A stretch of DNA of 64,000 bases from Actinomadura madurae. Lineage in GTDB: Bacteria; Actinomycetota; Actinomycetes; Streptosporangiales; Streptosporangiaceae. The translations under genes and the position numbers were made by a program. Below, piece after piece: positions 16,243 through 23,498 of this stretch. The notes under the pieces were generated by a model. The model saw only the letters and a program-made list of their open reading frames with translations. It had not been told where the DNA came from and did not search any database. Within the stretch, counting starts at the first letter, position 1, and every line of letters starts with the position of its first letter. The DNA lies in contig NZ_FOVH01000009.1 in the NCBI RefSeq assembly GCF_900115095.1, positions 1 to 64,000 on the forward strand, read 5' to 3'.

Positions 16243-17640
16243 TCAGCGGGCCGGGACGACGCGGGTCAGCGCGAGCGCGGCCAGCCACAGCGCGATGCTC
16301 GCCCAGGCCAGGGTGTGCAGGCCGGAGGTGAACGCCGGTCGCGGCGCGGGGCCGGCGACGGTTCCGTACACCGCGACGCCGAGCGCCGTCCCGATCTGGC
16401 GGGCGGTGTTGCTGAAGCCCCCGGCCAGGCCGGCGTCCGCGGGCGGCGCGGCGCGCATCGCGGCGGCGACCACGGAGGTGACGATCAGCCCGTCCCCGAT
16501 CCCGATGCCGAGCAGCGCCGGAAGCAGCGCCGCGTACCCGCCGGGCCCGGCGCCGAGCAGCGACACGCATCCGGCGGCGGCGATCGCGGCGCCCGCGGCG
16601 ATCGGCACCCGCGTCCCGTACCGGGCCGTGAGCCGCCCGCTGACCGGGGCCAGGAACGCCAGCGGGGCGGCCATCGGCAGCAGCATCGCGCCGGCGGTCA
16701 GGGCGGAGCGGTGCCCATCCTGCTGGAGCCACAGCGTGGCGACGAACAGCACCCCGTTGGTGACCAGGTTCATGATCAGCGCGATGGCGCCCGCGCCGAG
16801 GAACGCCGGGGCGCGCAGCAGCCCGCCCGGCACGATCGGCGCCGCCGCCCGCCGCTCGGCGACCACGAACGCGGCCCCCGCGGCCAGGGTGAGGACGGCG
16901 GTGCCGGCGGCCGTCCCCGGATGACCGTGGCCGGCGGCGATGACGGTCCAGACCAGGCCGCCCAGGGTGAGCGGCGCCAGAACCAGCCCGGCGCGATCCA
17001 GAGGGACGTCCGGTCGCCGCCCCGCGTCACGGCCCTCGGGCGGGCGGACGAGGAGGCTGACGCCGATGATCGCCATGGCCGTGATCGGGACGTTCAGCAG
17101 GAAGATCCAGCGCCAGCCCGCGGTGTCGGCGAGCAGCCCGCCCAGCAGCGGTCCCGCGGGCAGTGCCGTGGAGGAGATGCCAGCCCACGCCCCGAGCGCC
17201 CGCGCCTGCTCCGCGCGCCCCGGGTACATGGCGGTGACGAGGGCGAGGCTGCCGGGCAGGAGCAGCGCCGCCCCGGCCCCCTGGGCGACGCGCGCCGCGA
17301 TGAGCGGCCCGGCTCCGGGCGCGGCCCCGCAGGCCAGCGACGCCAGCCCGAACAGGGCGAAGCCGGCGAAGGTCGTCCTGCGGTGGCCGATCCGGTCGCC
17401 GAGGGCGCCGCCGCCGAGCAGCAGCCCCGCGATCGCGACCGCGTACCCGTCCACGACCCCCTGCAGGCCGGGCAGGCCGGTGCCGAGCGCCCGTCCGATC
17501 CCTGGAAGCGCGACGTTGACGATCGTCACGTCCAGCAGGACCAGGAACATCCCGGCGCACAGGATGGCCAGTGCCGCCCCGCGCCGGGGGACGGGCACGC
17601 GGGTCTCGGGACCGGCGGTGGCATGTGTCGTGGAACCCAT
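16243..17640 (-). CDS. MFS drug exporter, DHA2 (EmrB/QacA) family
   Basis: A 465-residue transporter with about 14 membrane segments. LAILCAGMFLVLLDVTIVNVALPGIGRALG is the DHA2 helix-1 signature (D-x-T-I-V-N-V-A-L-P), and LGDRIGHRRTTFAG is the MFS motif A loop. These are proton-driven multidrug exporters. It lies 64 bp downstream of the virginiamycin-B-lyase-like gene on the same strand, so the two may be cotranscribed and under the divergent TetR. Confidence 0.9.
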   Translation of the reverse strand: MGSTTHATAGPETRVPVPRRGAALAILCAGMFLVLLDVTIVNVALPGIGRALGTGLPGLQGVVDGYAVAIAGLLLGGGALGDRIGHRRTTFAGFALFGLASLACGAAPGAGPLIAARVAQGAGAALLLPGSLALVTAMYPGRAEQARALGAWAGISSTALPAGPLLGGLLADTAGWRWIFLLNVPITAMAIIGVSLLVRPPEGRDAGRRPDVPLDRAGLVLAPLTLGGLVWTVIAAGHGHPGTAAGTAVLTLAAGAAFVVAERRAAAPIVPGGLLRAPAFLGAGAIALIMNLVTNGVLFVATLWLQQDGHRSALTAGAMLLPMAAPLAFLAPVSGRLTARYGTRVPIAAGAAIAAAGCVSLLGAGPGGYAALLPALLGIGIGDGLIVTSVVAAAMRAAPPADAGLAGGFSNTARQIGTALGVAVYGTVAGPAPRPAFTSGLHTLAWASIALWLAALALTRVVPAR

Positions 17641-17704
17641 GCCCCCACGGTGGCGGCGGGATGCTTCGGTGTGGCCCGAACCGTCCGCGGCGGCAGGGAA
17701 GCGG

Positions 17705-18595
17705 TCAGCCGACGGCGACGCGGGCGATGGCGCCCGTCTCCAGGGCGACCCACAGCGCGCCGTCCGGCCCGACGGCCAGGCCGTGCGGCTCGGATCCGGG
17801 CGTCGGCAGCGGATGCTCGTCGATCCGCCCGTCGGGGGTGATCCGCCCGATGTGCGCGGTGCCCCACTCGGTGAACCACAGGTCGTCGCCGGGGCCGGTG
17901 ACGATCGCGTGCGGGCGGGAGGCGGGGTCGGGCAGCGGGAACTCGGTGACCTTCCCGTCGGTGGTGATCTGCCCGATGTGCCCGGTGCCGATCTCGACGA
18001 ACCACAGCGCGCCGTCCGGCCCGGCGGTGATGCCGACCGGCGCGGACCCCTCGGTGGGCAGCGCGTGGACGGTGACGTCCCCGCCGGGGGCGATCCGCCC
18101 GATGGCGTTGCCCTGGTTGAGGGTGAACCACAGGGCCTCGTCCGGGCCCGCGGTGATCATCGACGGCATCGTGCCCTCGCCCGGGACCGGATGGTCGGTC
18201 ACCCGCCCGTCCACGGTGATCCGGCCGATGCGCCCGGTGTGCATCTGGGTGAACCAGAGGGCGCCGTCCGGCCCGGCCGCGATCCCGCAGGGGCCGCAGC
18301 CCTCGGGGACGGCGAACTCGGTGATCTCGCCCGCGGTGCTGATCCGGCCCACCACGGCGCCCTGGAAGGCGGTGAACCACAGCGCGCCGTCCGGGCCCGC
18401 CGTGATGATCATCGGGCCGCCGGTGACGGGACCGTGCAGGGTGAGGTCCCCGCCCGGCGTCAGGCGCGCGATCCGGCCGTCGTGGACGAGCGTGCACCAC
18501 AGCGCCCCGTCCGGCCCGGCGGCGATGCCGTACGGGCCCGCGTCCGGGCCCGAGACCGTGAACTCCCTGATCGTGGCGTGCGAACCCTGCGGCAT
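17705..18595 (-). CDS. Virginiamycin B lyase-like seven-bladed beta-propeller
   Basis: A 296-residue protein built of about seven repeats of the form GIxAGPDGALWFTxxxxxxIGRIxxDGxxTE, the Vgb propeller pattern. The length equals that of known streptogramin B lyases. WFVE (Glu201), His229 and WFTE (Glu243) fall in the blades that carry the acidic and His catalytic residues in Vgb, but exact equivalence needs an alignment. Vgb opens the ester of quinupristin-type cyclic depsipeptides by elimination. The ATG at 18595 follows GAGGGGGG. Next to an MFS exporter and a TetR gene, a resistance or detoxification role is plausible. Many homologues have untested substrates. Confidence 0.8.
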   Translation of the reverse strand: MPQGSHATIREFTVSGPDAGPYGIAAGPDGALWCTLVHDGRIARLTPGGDLTLHGPVTGGPMIITAGPDGALWFTAFQGAVVGRISTAGEITEFAVPEGCGPCGIAAGPDGALWFTQMHTGRIGRITVDGRVTDHPVPGEGTMPSMITAGPDEALWFTLNQGNAIGRIAPGGDVTVHALPTEGSAPVGITAGPDGALWFVEIGTGHIGQITTDGKVTEFPLPDPASRPHAIVTGPGDDLWFTEWGTAHIGRITPDGRIDEHPLPTPGSEPHGLAVGPDGALWVALETGAIARVAVG

Positions 18596-18644
18596 GATCG
18601 TCCCCCCTCGTCCTCCACTGCTGTTTCCGCCCAGCGCCGAGGTT

Positions 18645-18669
18645 AACGCAACCGGTGTTGCGTTACGAT
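18645..18669 (+). promoter_or_regulatory. TetR operator overlapping a leaderless promoter
   Basis: A perfect 8-bp inverted repeat AACGCAAC-CGGT-GTTGCGTT spans 18645-18664. Its right end merges with the -10 box TACGAT (18664-18669) of the plus-strand TetR transcript, and it also lies ~50 bp upstream of the Vgb-like gene's start on the other strand. Binding would shut off TetR and could repress the lyase/exporter genes. Confidence 0.7.
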
Positions 18670-18675
18670 CGGGGC

Positions 18676-18711
18676 GTGGGAAGCAGCCGACACCGCCCGG
18701 ACGCCCGGTGA
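18676..18711 (+). CDS. Possible 11-codon leaderless leader peptide coupled to TetR
   Basis: A GTG lies 6 nt after the -10 box TACGAT, the spacing of a leaderless start. It opens a short frame, MGSSRHRPDAR, whose TGA overlaps the GTG start of the TetR gene (GTGA, 18708-18711). The arrangement would couple TetR translation to translation of this peptide. Only the geometry supports it. Without the coupling, TetR has no clear SD sequence, since its GTG start lies about 30 nt inside the transcript. Confidence 0.4.
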   Translation: MGSSRHRPDAR

Positions 18712-19313
18712 CCGCTGCGGGGCCGGGCAGCGTGCGCCCCGGCGGCCGCACCGCCCGGGTGCGCGACGCCGTCCGGGAGGCCACCCTCGCAGAGTTGGCC
18801 GAGCACGGCTACCGCGGCCTCACCGTCGAAGGCGTCGCCGCCCGCTCCGGCGTCCACAAGACCACCGTCTACCGGCGCTGGCGCAACGCCGACGGGCTCG
18901 TCGCCGACGCCCTCGAACGCGCCGCCGCCGAACCCTGGCCGATCCCCGACACCGGCACCCTTGCCGGCGACCTGCGGGCCATCGCACGGCTCGTCCAGGC
19001 CGGGTTCGCCGACCCCCGCGAGGGCCCGGTCTCCCGCGCGTTCGTGCTGGCCGCCGCGCAGAGCACCGACGCCGCCCGCGCCCTGAACGCCTTCTTCGCG
19101 CGCCGCCACGAGCAGGCCGCCGCCGTCGTCGAACGGGCCGCCGCCCGCGGCGAGGTCCCCGCCGGGACCGACGCGGCCGAGGTCGTCCGGGTCGCCGTCG
19201 CCCCGCTGTACTACCGGCTGTTCATCACCGGCGAACCCGCCGGCCGGCAGGCCGCCGACCGCGCCGCCGCGGCCGCCTGCGCCGCGGCCCGCGCCGGGGC
19301 CCTCCTCAGCTGA
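18708..19313 (+). CDS. TetR/AcrR-family regulator
   Basis: A 201-residue regulator. The N-terminal HTH is TLAELAEHGYRGLTVEGVAARSGVHKTTVYRRW, the standard TetR domain, followed by an all-helical ligand domain (LARLVQAGFADPREGPVSRAFVLAAAQS, then YYRLFITGEP), close to the TetR_C_16/AcrR type. It diverges from the Vgb-like lyase gene with a perfect inverted repeat between them. It is likely the local repressor of the lyase/MFS pair and of itself. Confidence 0.85.
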   Translation: MTAAGPGSVRPGGRTARVRDAVREATLAELAEHGYRGLTVEGVAARSGVHKTTVYRRWRNADGLVADALERAAAEPWPIPDTGTLAGDLRAIARLVQAGFADPREGPVSRAFVLAAAQSTDAARALNAFFARRHEQAAAVVERAAARGEVPAGTDAAEVVRVAVAPLYYRLFITGEPAGRQAADRAAAAACAAARAGALLS

Positions 19314-19341
19314 GCCGCCTTCTGGACGGCCCCGGCGGGCG

Positions 19342-20004
19342 TCAGGCGAGGCCGGCGTCGTGGGCGAGCAGTGCGATCTGGGTGCGGTTGTCGAGGTCGA
19401 GCTTGGTCAGGACGCTGGAGACGTGCGCCTTGACGGTCGCCACGCTCATGAACAGCTCCGCCGCAATGTCGGCGTTGGACGCCCCCCGGGCGATCGCCAG
19501 GACCACCTCGTTCTCGCGCGGGCTGAGCCGGGCGAGCGCCGCACGGGCCCGCTGGTAGGCGCCGGCCTCCACCGCGGCGCGGTCCATGAGCCGGCGCGTG
19601 ATCCGCGGGGACAGGATCGGGTCGCCCGCGGCGACCTGCCGGACGGCGTGCACGATCTGGTCCGGCGGCGTGTCCTTCAGCAGGAACCCGCTGGCCCCGG
19701 CGCGCAGCGCGTGCAGGATGTTCTCGTCGGAGTCGAACGTCGTCAGCACGATCACCTCCGGCGGGTCCGGCCGGGCCCGCAGCCGGCGGGTCGCGGTGAT
19801 GCCGTCCACGCGCGGCATCCGCAGGTCCATCAGGACGACGTCGGGGGCGTGCGCGTCGGCGGCGGCCGGCACCTCGGCGCCGTCGGCGGCCTCGCCGGCC
19901 ACCGTGATGCCGCCCGTCCCGTCCAGCATCATCGACAGTCCGGCGCGGACGAGCGCGTCGTCATCGACGATCAGGACGCGCAGGGGCCGGGTCACGCGGG
20001 CCAT
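19342..20004 (-). CDS. NarL/FixJ-family response regulator
   Basis: A 220-residue two-component response regulator. The receiver domain has the acidic pocket DDD (14-16), the phosphoacceptor Asp in VVLMDLRMP, a Thr in VLTTFD and the Lys in FLLKDTPP. The C-terminal LuxR HTH is LSPRENEVVLAIARGASNADIAAELFMSVATVKAHVSSVLTKL. It overlaps the 3' end of the sensor kinase gene, so the pair is one operon. The kinase is membrane-bound, and the DUF6069 gene opposite is a possible target. Confidence 0.9.
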   Translation of the reverse strand: MARVTRPLRVLIVDDDALVRAGLSMMLDGTGGITVAGEAADGAEVPAAADAHAPDVVLMDLRMPRVDGITATRRLRARPDPPEVIVLTTFDSDENILHALRAGASGFLLKDTPPDQIVHAVRQVAAGDPILSPRITRRLMDRAAVEAGAYQRARAALARLSPRENEVVLAIARGASNADIAAELFMSVATVKAHVSSVLTKLDLDNRTQIALLAHDAGLA

Positions 20005-21167
20005 GGTAGCCAGGCGCGCAACCGGAACTCGCCCGCGACCGCCTCGTGGTCCAGCCGCCCGCCGGCCAGCCGGACCCTCTCGGTCAAACCGACCAGGCCC
20101 GTCCCGCTGCCCGGCGCGACCGGCCCCGCGCCGCCCCCGGCGAGGGGGTTGCGGATGTCGATGACGAGCCGGTCACCGGGCCGCCCGTCCAGCACCACCT
20201 GGACGGGACGGCCCGCGGCGTGCTTGCGCGCGTTGGTCAGTCCTTCTTGCACCACCCGGTACGCGGTGCGGCCCGCGGCGGCAGGGAGCGCCTGCGCGTC
20301 CGACGTGTCGTCGCGCAGCTCCACGGGGGTGCCCGCGTCCCGGGACTCCTCCACCAGCCGGGGCACGTCCGCGAGGACGGGCTGCGGACGGTCCTCCTCG
20401 GCGGCGTCGTCGGCGCGCAGGAGCAGGATCACCTCGCGCAGCTCGTCTAGCGCCTGATGCACCCCGGCGCGGACCACCCCCGCGGCATGGGACAGCTTCT
20501 CCGGCGGCGCGTCCGGACGGTACTCCAGCGCGCCCGCGTAGGTGGCCAGCAGCGACAGCCGGTGCGCGAGCACGTCGTGCATCTCCCGCGCGATCCGCGT
20601 CCGCTCCATCATGCGGGCCTCGGCGACCCGGCGGCCCTGCTCGGCCTCGGCGCGGCGGGCCCGCTCGCGCAGCGACTCCAGCAGCTCGCGGCGCGCCCGC
20701 GCCCACGCGCCCCAGCCGACCAGCGCGCCGTAGCCGGACGCGATCAGCAGCAGCCACCAGCCGAAGGAGATCCCGCTGTTCGGCTGCCACAGCCCCTGGA
20801 CGACGTGCGCCGCGACCCCCGCCGCGCCGACCCGGGCGGCCAGCGGGAACGGGCGGCGCTGCGCGACCTGCAGGACCCCCATGCTCGCCGGCGGGGTCGC
20901 CGCCGGCGACAGCGCCGCGAGGGCCGTCAGTGCCAGCGCCGCCGCGACCGGCCGCCCCACCAGCAGCGGGGACAGCAGGCAGCTCGCCGCCCCGACGGCG
21001 ATGTCCAGGGCGAGACGCCAGCCCGCCACGTCGTCGGCGAAACGGCCCAGGACCGTCGCCACGACCAGCGCGGCGGAGCAGGCCGTCACGGTCGCGGCGG
21101 TGAGCCTCGGGCGCTCCCGCGCGCCGGAGGCACCTCGTTCGGGCAGGTGGGGGGTCGTTTCGTCCAC
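19992..21167 (-). CDS. Membrane sensor histidine kinase (HisKA_3/DesK-like)
   Basis: A ~391-residue kinase. Four to six hydrophobic segments occupy residues ~20-150, then a coiled linker, the HisKA_3 dimerisation motif MMERTRIAREMHDVLAHRLSLL with the phospho-His, and an HATPase with GLTNARKHA (N box) and GTGLVGLTERV (G box). The GTG at 21167 lies 7 nt after a TAGCCT -10 box (21180-21175), which suggests a leaderless transcript. It pairs with the NarL-type regulator just downstream. Confidence 0.85.
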   Translation of the reverse strand: MDETTPHLPERGASGARERPRLTAATVTACSAALVVATVLGRFADDVAGWRLALDIAVGAASCLLSPLLVGRPVAAALALTALAALSPAATPPASMGVLQVAQRRPFPLAARVGAAGVAAHVVQGLWQPNSGISFGWWLLLIASGYGALVGWGAWARARRELLESLRERARRAEAEQGRRVAEARMMERTRIAREMHDVLAHRLSLLATYAGALEYRPDAPPEKLSHAAGVVRAGVHQALDELREVILLLRADDAAEEDRPQPVLADVPRLVEESRDAGTPVELRDDTSDAQALPAAAGRTAYRVVQEGLTNARKHAAGRPVQVVLDGRPGDRLVIDIRNPLAGGGAGPVAPGSGTGLVGLTERVRLAGGRLDHEAVAGEFRLRAWLPWPA

Positions 21168-21202
21168 CGGACCGAGGCTAGCCCCGACGCCCCGCGGCCC
21201 GA

Positions 21203-21220
21203 CACCGACCAAAGTCGGTG
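21203..21220. promoter_or_regulatory. Inverted repeat between kinase and divergent DUF6069 gene
   Basis: CACCGAC-CAAA-GTCGGTG, a perfect 7-bp inverted repeat, lies upstream of the kinase -10 box and ~105 bp before the DUF6069 start. It is a candidate binding site for the NarL-type regulator encoded here. Confidence 0.4.
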
Positions 21221-21324
21221 CCCGCCCGTTCCCCGGTCGGGGCGGCTCCCACCGCCCGCCCGATGCGGCAGGCGCGCCGCGGCGGCGACGCTACGTGCAT
21301 CGACCGCAACGAAAGGACGAGCAC

Positions 21325-21756
21325 ATGTTCGCTGGGAATCGCGCACGCCGGGCGCTGACCGTCGCGGGAGCGGCCGCCGCCGCCCTCGCCTTGTGGGCGC
21401 TGACCGGCCCGGTCGCGGGGCTCGACCCGTCCGCCGAGACCGGCGGGCAGCTCCGCACGGTCGGGGCCGCCCCGGTCATCGCCGGGAGCCTGATCGCCGG
21501 CCTGGCCGGCTGGGGACTGCTCGCGCTGCTGGAACGCACCACCGCCCGCCCGGGACGGATCTGGACCGCCCTCGCGCTGGCCGTCCTCGTCCTGTCGCTG
21601 GGCGGACCGCTCGGCAGCGCCGGCGACGGGACGTCCATGGCGGTCCTCACCGGCATGCACCTGGTCGTCGCGGCCGTCCTGATCCCCGGGCTCGGCCGGA
21701 CGGCCCGGGCGGCGCGCTCCACCGAGCGTCCCGAAGCCTCATTGTCACAGCGCTGA
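21325..21756 (+). CDS. DUF6069 four-helix membrane protein
   Basis: A 143-residue protein with four hydrophobic segments, ending in a polar tail. The layout (RARRALTVAGAAAAALALWALTGPVAGLD, then LIAGLAGWGLLALLERTTA, then TALALAVLVLSLGGPL, then VLTGMHLVVAAVLIPGLGRTA) fits DUF6069. The function is unknown. AAAGGACGA precedes the ATG. It diverges from a two-component system, a position commonly held by a target of that system. Confidence 0.7.
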   Translation: MFAGNRARRALTVAGAAAAALALWALTGPVAGLDPSAETGGQLRTVGAAPVIAGSLIAGLAGWGLLALLERTTARPGRIWTALALAVLVLSLGGPLGSAGDGTSMAVLTGMHLVVAAVLIPGLGRTARAARSTERPEASLSQR

Positions 21757-21843
21757 ATTTCCGGCGCAGCGGGGGACCGGTCCCGAGATCGTCATATGGG
21801 AGACTGGGCCGTTCTTCGGGCGAGAAGCGGACTGGAGCGGTCG

Positions 21844-22668
21844 GTGGGGGATGTGCTGCGGATCTCGCGGCCCAACGCGCGGTTCCAGCAGTGGGAGGCG
21901 CTGCTGCGGAACCGGAACAAGCGGCAGCGGGCGGGCGAGTTCCTGGTACAGGGCGTCCGGCCGATCAGCCTGGCGGTGGAGCGCGGCTGGCCGGTGCGGG
22001 CGCTGATCTACGACGCCGAGCGGCCGTTGTCGCGCTGGGCGGCCGGGATGCTGGACAAGGCCGGGGCCGAGCGGGTGGCGATGGCGCCCGCACTGCTGCG
22101 CGAGTTGAGCGGCAAGGAGCAGGAGGTCCCCGAGCTGGTGGCGGTGGTGGCGCTGCCGGACGACGACCTGGCGCGGATCGCGGTGGGGCCCTCGTTCCTG
22201 GGCGTGGTGTTCGACCGGCCGGCCGGCCCCGGCAACATCGGCACGCTGGTGCGTTCGCTCGACGCGTTCGGCGGTGCCGGACTGATCGTCACCGGGCACG
22301 CCGCCGACCCCTACGACCCCAAGGCGGTGCGCGCCTCCACCGGGTCGCTGCTGGCGTTGCCGGTGGTCCGCGTCCGCTCCCACCGCGAGGTGCTGGACTG
22401 GGTCCGGCGGGAGCGGGCCGCCGGACGGCCGCTCACCGTGGTCGGCACCGACGAGAACGGCGCCGCCGACATCGCCGAGGTCGACCTGACCGGCCCCGTG
22501 CTGCTGGTCATCGGCAACGAGACCGCCGGGCTGAGCGCCGGCTGGCGGGAGGGCTGCGACACGATGGCGCGGATCCCGATCGGCGGCGCGGCCAGCTCGC
22601 TCAACGCCGCCAGCGCCGCCACGGTCGCGCTGTACGAGACCGTCCGCCAACGCGGCGGCCGGCCCTGA
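21844..22668 (+). CDS. aviRb: AviRb-like 23S rRNA 2'-O-ribose methyltransferase (SpoU/TrmH family)
   Basis: A 274-residue SPOUT methyltransferase. The N-terminal substrate domain (RISRPNARFQQWEALLRNRNKR, then GEFLVQGVRPISLAVERGWPVRALIYD) closely resembles AviRb of the avilamycin producer. The SpoU motifs follow: DRPAGPGNIGTLVRSLDAFG, LLVIGNETAGLS, and the knot motif IPIGGAASSLNAASAATVALYE. AviRb methylates a uridine of 23S rRNA and gives orthosomycin resistance. I chose the GTG at 21844 (GGAG 6 nt upstream); the in-frame ATG at 21796 would sit in a promoter-like CATATG. It is followed after 5 bp by an AviRa-like gene, the same pairing as in the avilamycin cluster. Confidence 0.8.
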   Translation: MGDVLRISRPNARFQQWEALLRNRNKRQRAGEFLVQGVRPISLAVERGWPVRALIYDAERPLSRWAAGMLDKAGAERVAMAPALLRELSGKEQEVPELVAVVALPDDDLARIAVGPSFLGVVFDRPAGPGNIGTLVRSLDAFGGAGLIVTGHAADPYDPKAVRASTGSLLALPVVRVRSHREVLDWVRRERAAGRPLTVVGTDENGAADIAEVDLTGPVLLVIGNETAGLSAGWREGCDTMARIPIGGAASSLNAASAATVALYETVRQRGGRP

Positions 22669-22673
22669 CCGCC

Positions 22674-23414
22674 ATGGCCTACCGTTACGCGGTCGTCCGG
22701 GAGAACTACGAGGACCTGGCCAGCGGCGGCGTCCTGCATTCGGCGCCCGGCTTCCCCGCCTTCCCGGTGCGGCTGGCCAGCGAGATGTTCCAGCGTGCCC
22801 TGGCGATGCGCCAGGACCACGCGGCGATGGTGTGGGATCCGTGCTGCGGCAGCGGCTACATGCTGACCGTGCTGGGACTGCTGCATCCCGGCCAGATCAC
22901 CGCCGTGGTGGGCACCGACATCGATCCCGCCGCGCTACGGCTGGCCGGGCAGAACCTGGCCCTGCTGGACGAAGCCGGGCTATCGGCCCGCGCCGCCGAT
23001 CTGGACGCGCAGGCCGAACGCTGGGACAAACCCTCCTACGCCGCCGCGGCCCAGGCGGCCCGACGGCTCGCGCGCCGGCTGCCGTCGGGGCAGGGCCCTG
23101 CGCCACACCTGCACCAAGCCGATGTGTTCGACCCGCGGCAGCTTCGCCAGGCGCTGGACGGCCGCCGCCCCGGCCTGGTGATCACCGACGTCCCCTACGG
23201 GGAGCAGACCGGCTGGCGCGGCCCCGGCGGCGCGTCCGGGACGGCGGGCATGCTGCGGGCCCTGGGAGAGCTCCTGTCCGAGGACGCCGTGATCGCCGTC
23301 GCCGTCCGCGGCCGGAAGCTGCGGCTGGACGACGGCCCCCGCGCCGACGCCACGTTCCGGATCGGCACCCGAACCGTCGGCCTTTTCCGCGTCCGCCCCA
23401 CCACGGCCCCCTGA
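22674..23414 (+). CDS. aviRa: AviRa-like 23S rRNA methyltransferase
   Basis: A 246-residue Rossmann-fold methyltransferase. The N-terminus MAYRYAVVRENYEDLASGGVL and the motif WDPCCGSGYMLTVLGLL (SAM site, 55-62 DPCCGSGY) are hallmarks of AviRa, which methylates a guanine base in domain V of 23S rRNA. A second motif is VITDVPYGEQTGW, the catalytic-site strand. The start lies 5 bp after the AviRb-like stop, so the pair is one transcript. No orthosomycin biosynthetic genes are visible in the window, so this is either self-standing resistance or a native ribosome modification pair. Confidence 0.82.
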   Translation: MAYRYAVVRENYEDLASGGVLHSAPGFPAFPVRLASEMFQRALAMRQDHAAMVWDPCCGSGYMLTVLGLLHPGQITAVVGTDIDPAALRLAGQNLALLDEAGLSARAADLDAQAERWDKPSYAAAAQAARRLARRLPSGQGPAPHLHQADVFDPRQLRQALDGRRPGLVITDVPYGEQTGWRGPGGASGTAGMLRALGELLSEDAVIAVAVRGRKLRLDDGPRADATFRIGTRTVGLFRVRPTTAP

Positions 23415-23498
23415 GCGCCCGACAGACCGGAAAGCGGCAGACGGCGCCGAACACGCAGGTCATCGCCATCGATCGCATCCGATCGGGTGAGGCCGAAT

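Noticed and set aside
21796..21843. ATG at 21796 as the start of the AviRb-like gene
   Set aside because: It lies within a promoter-like CATATG and adds residues not seen in AviRb. The GTG at 21844 has GGAG at 6 nt.
21325..23414. An orthosomycin biosynthetic cluster around the AviRa/AviRb-like genes
   Set aside because: Neighbours are two-component systems, DUF6069 and MMPL. No glycosyltransferase, polyketide synthase or sugar genes are present.
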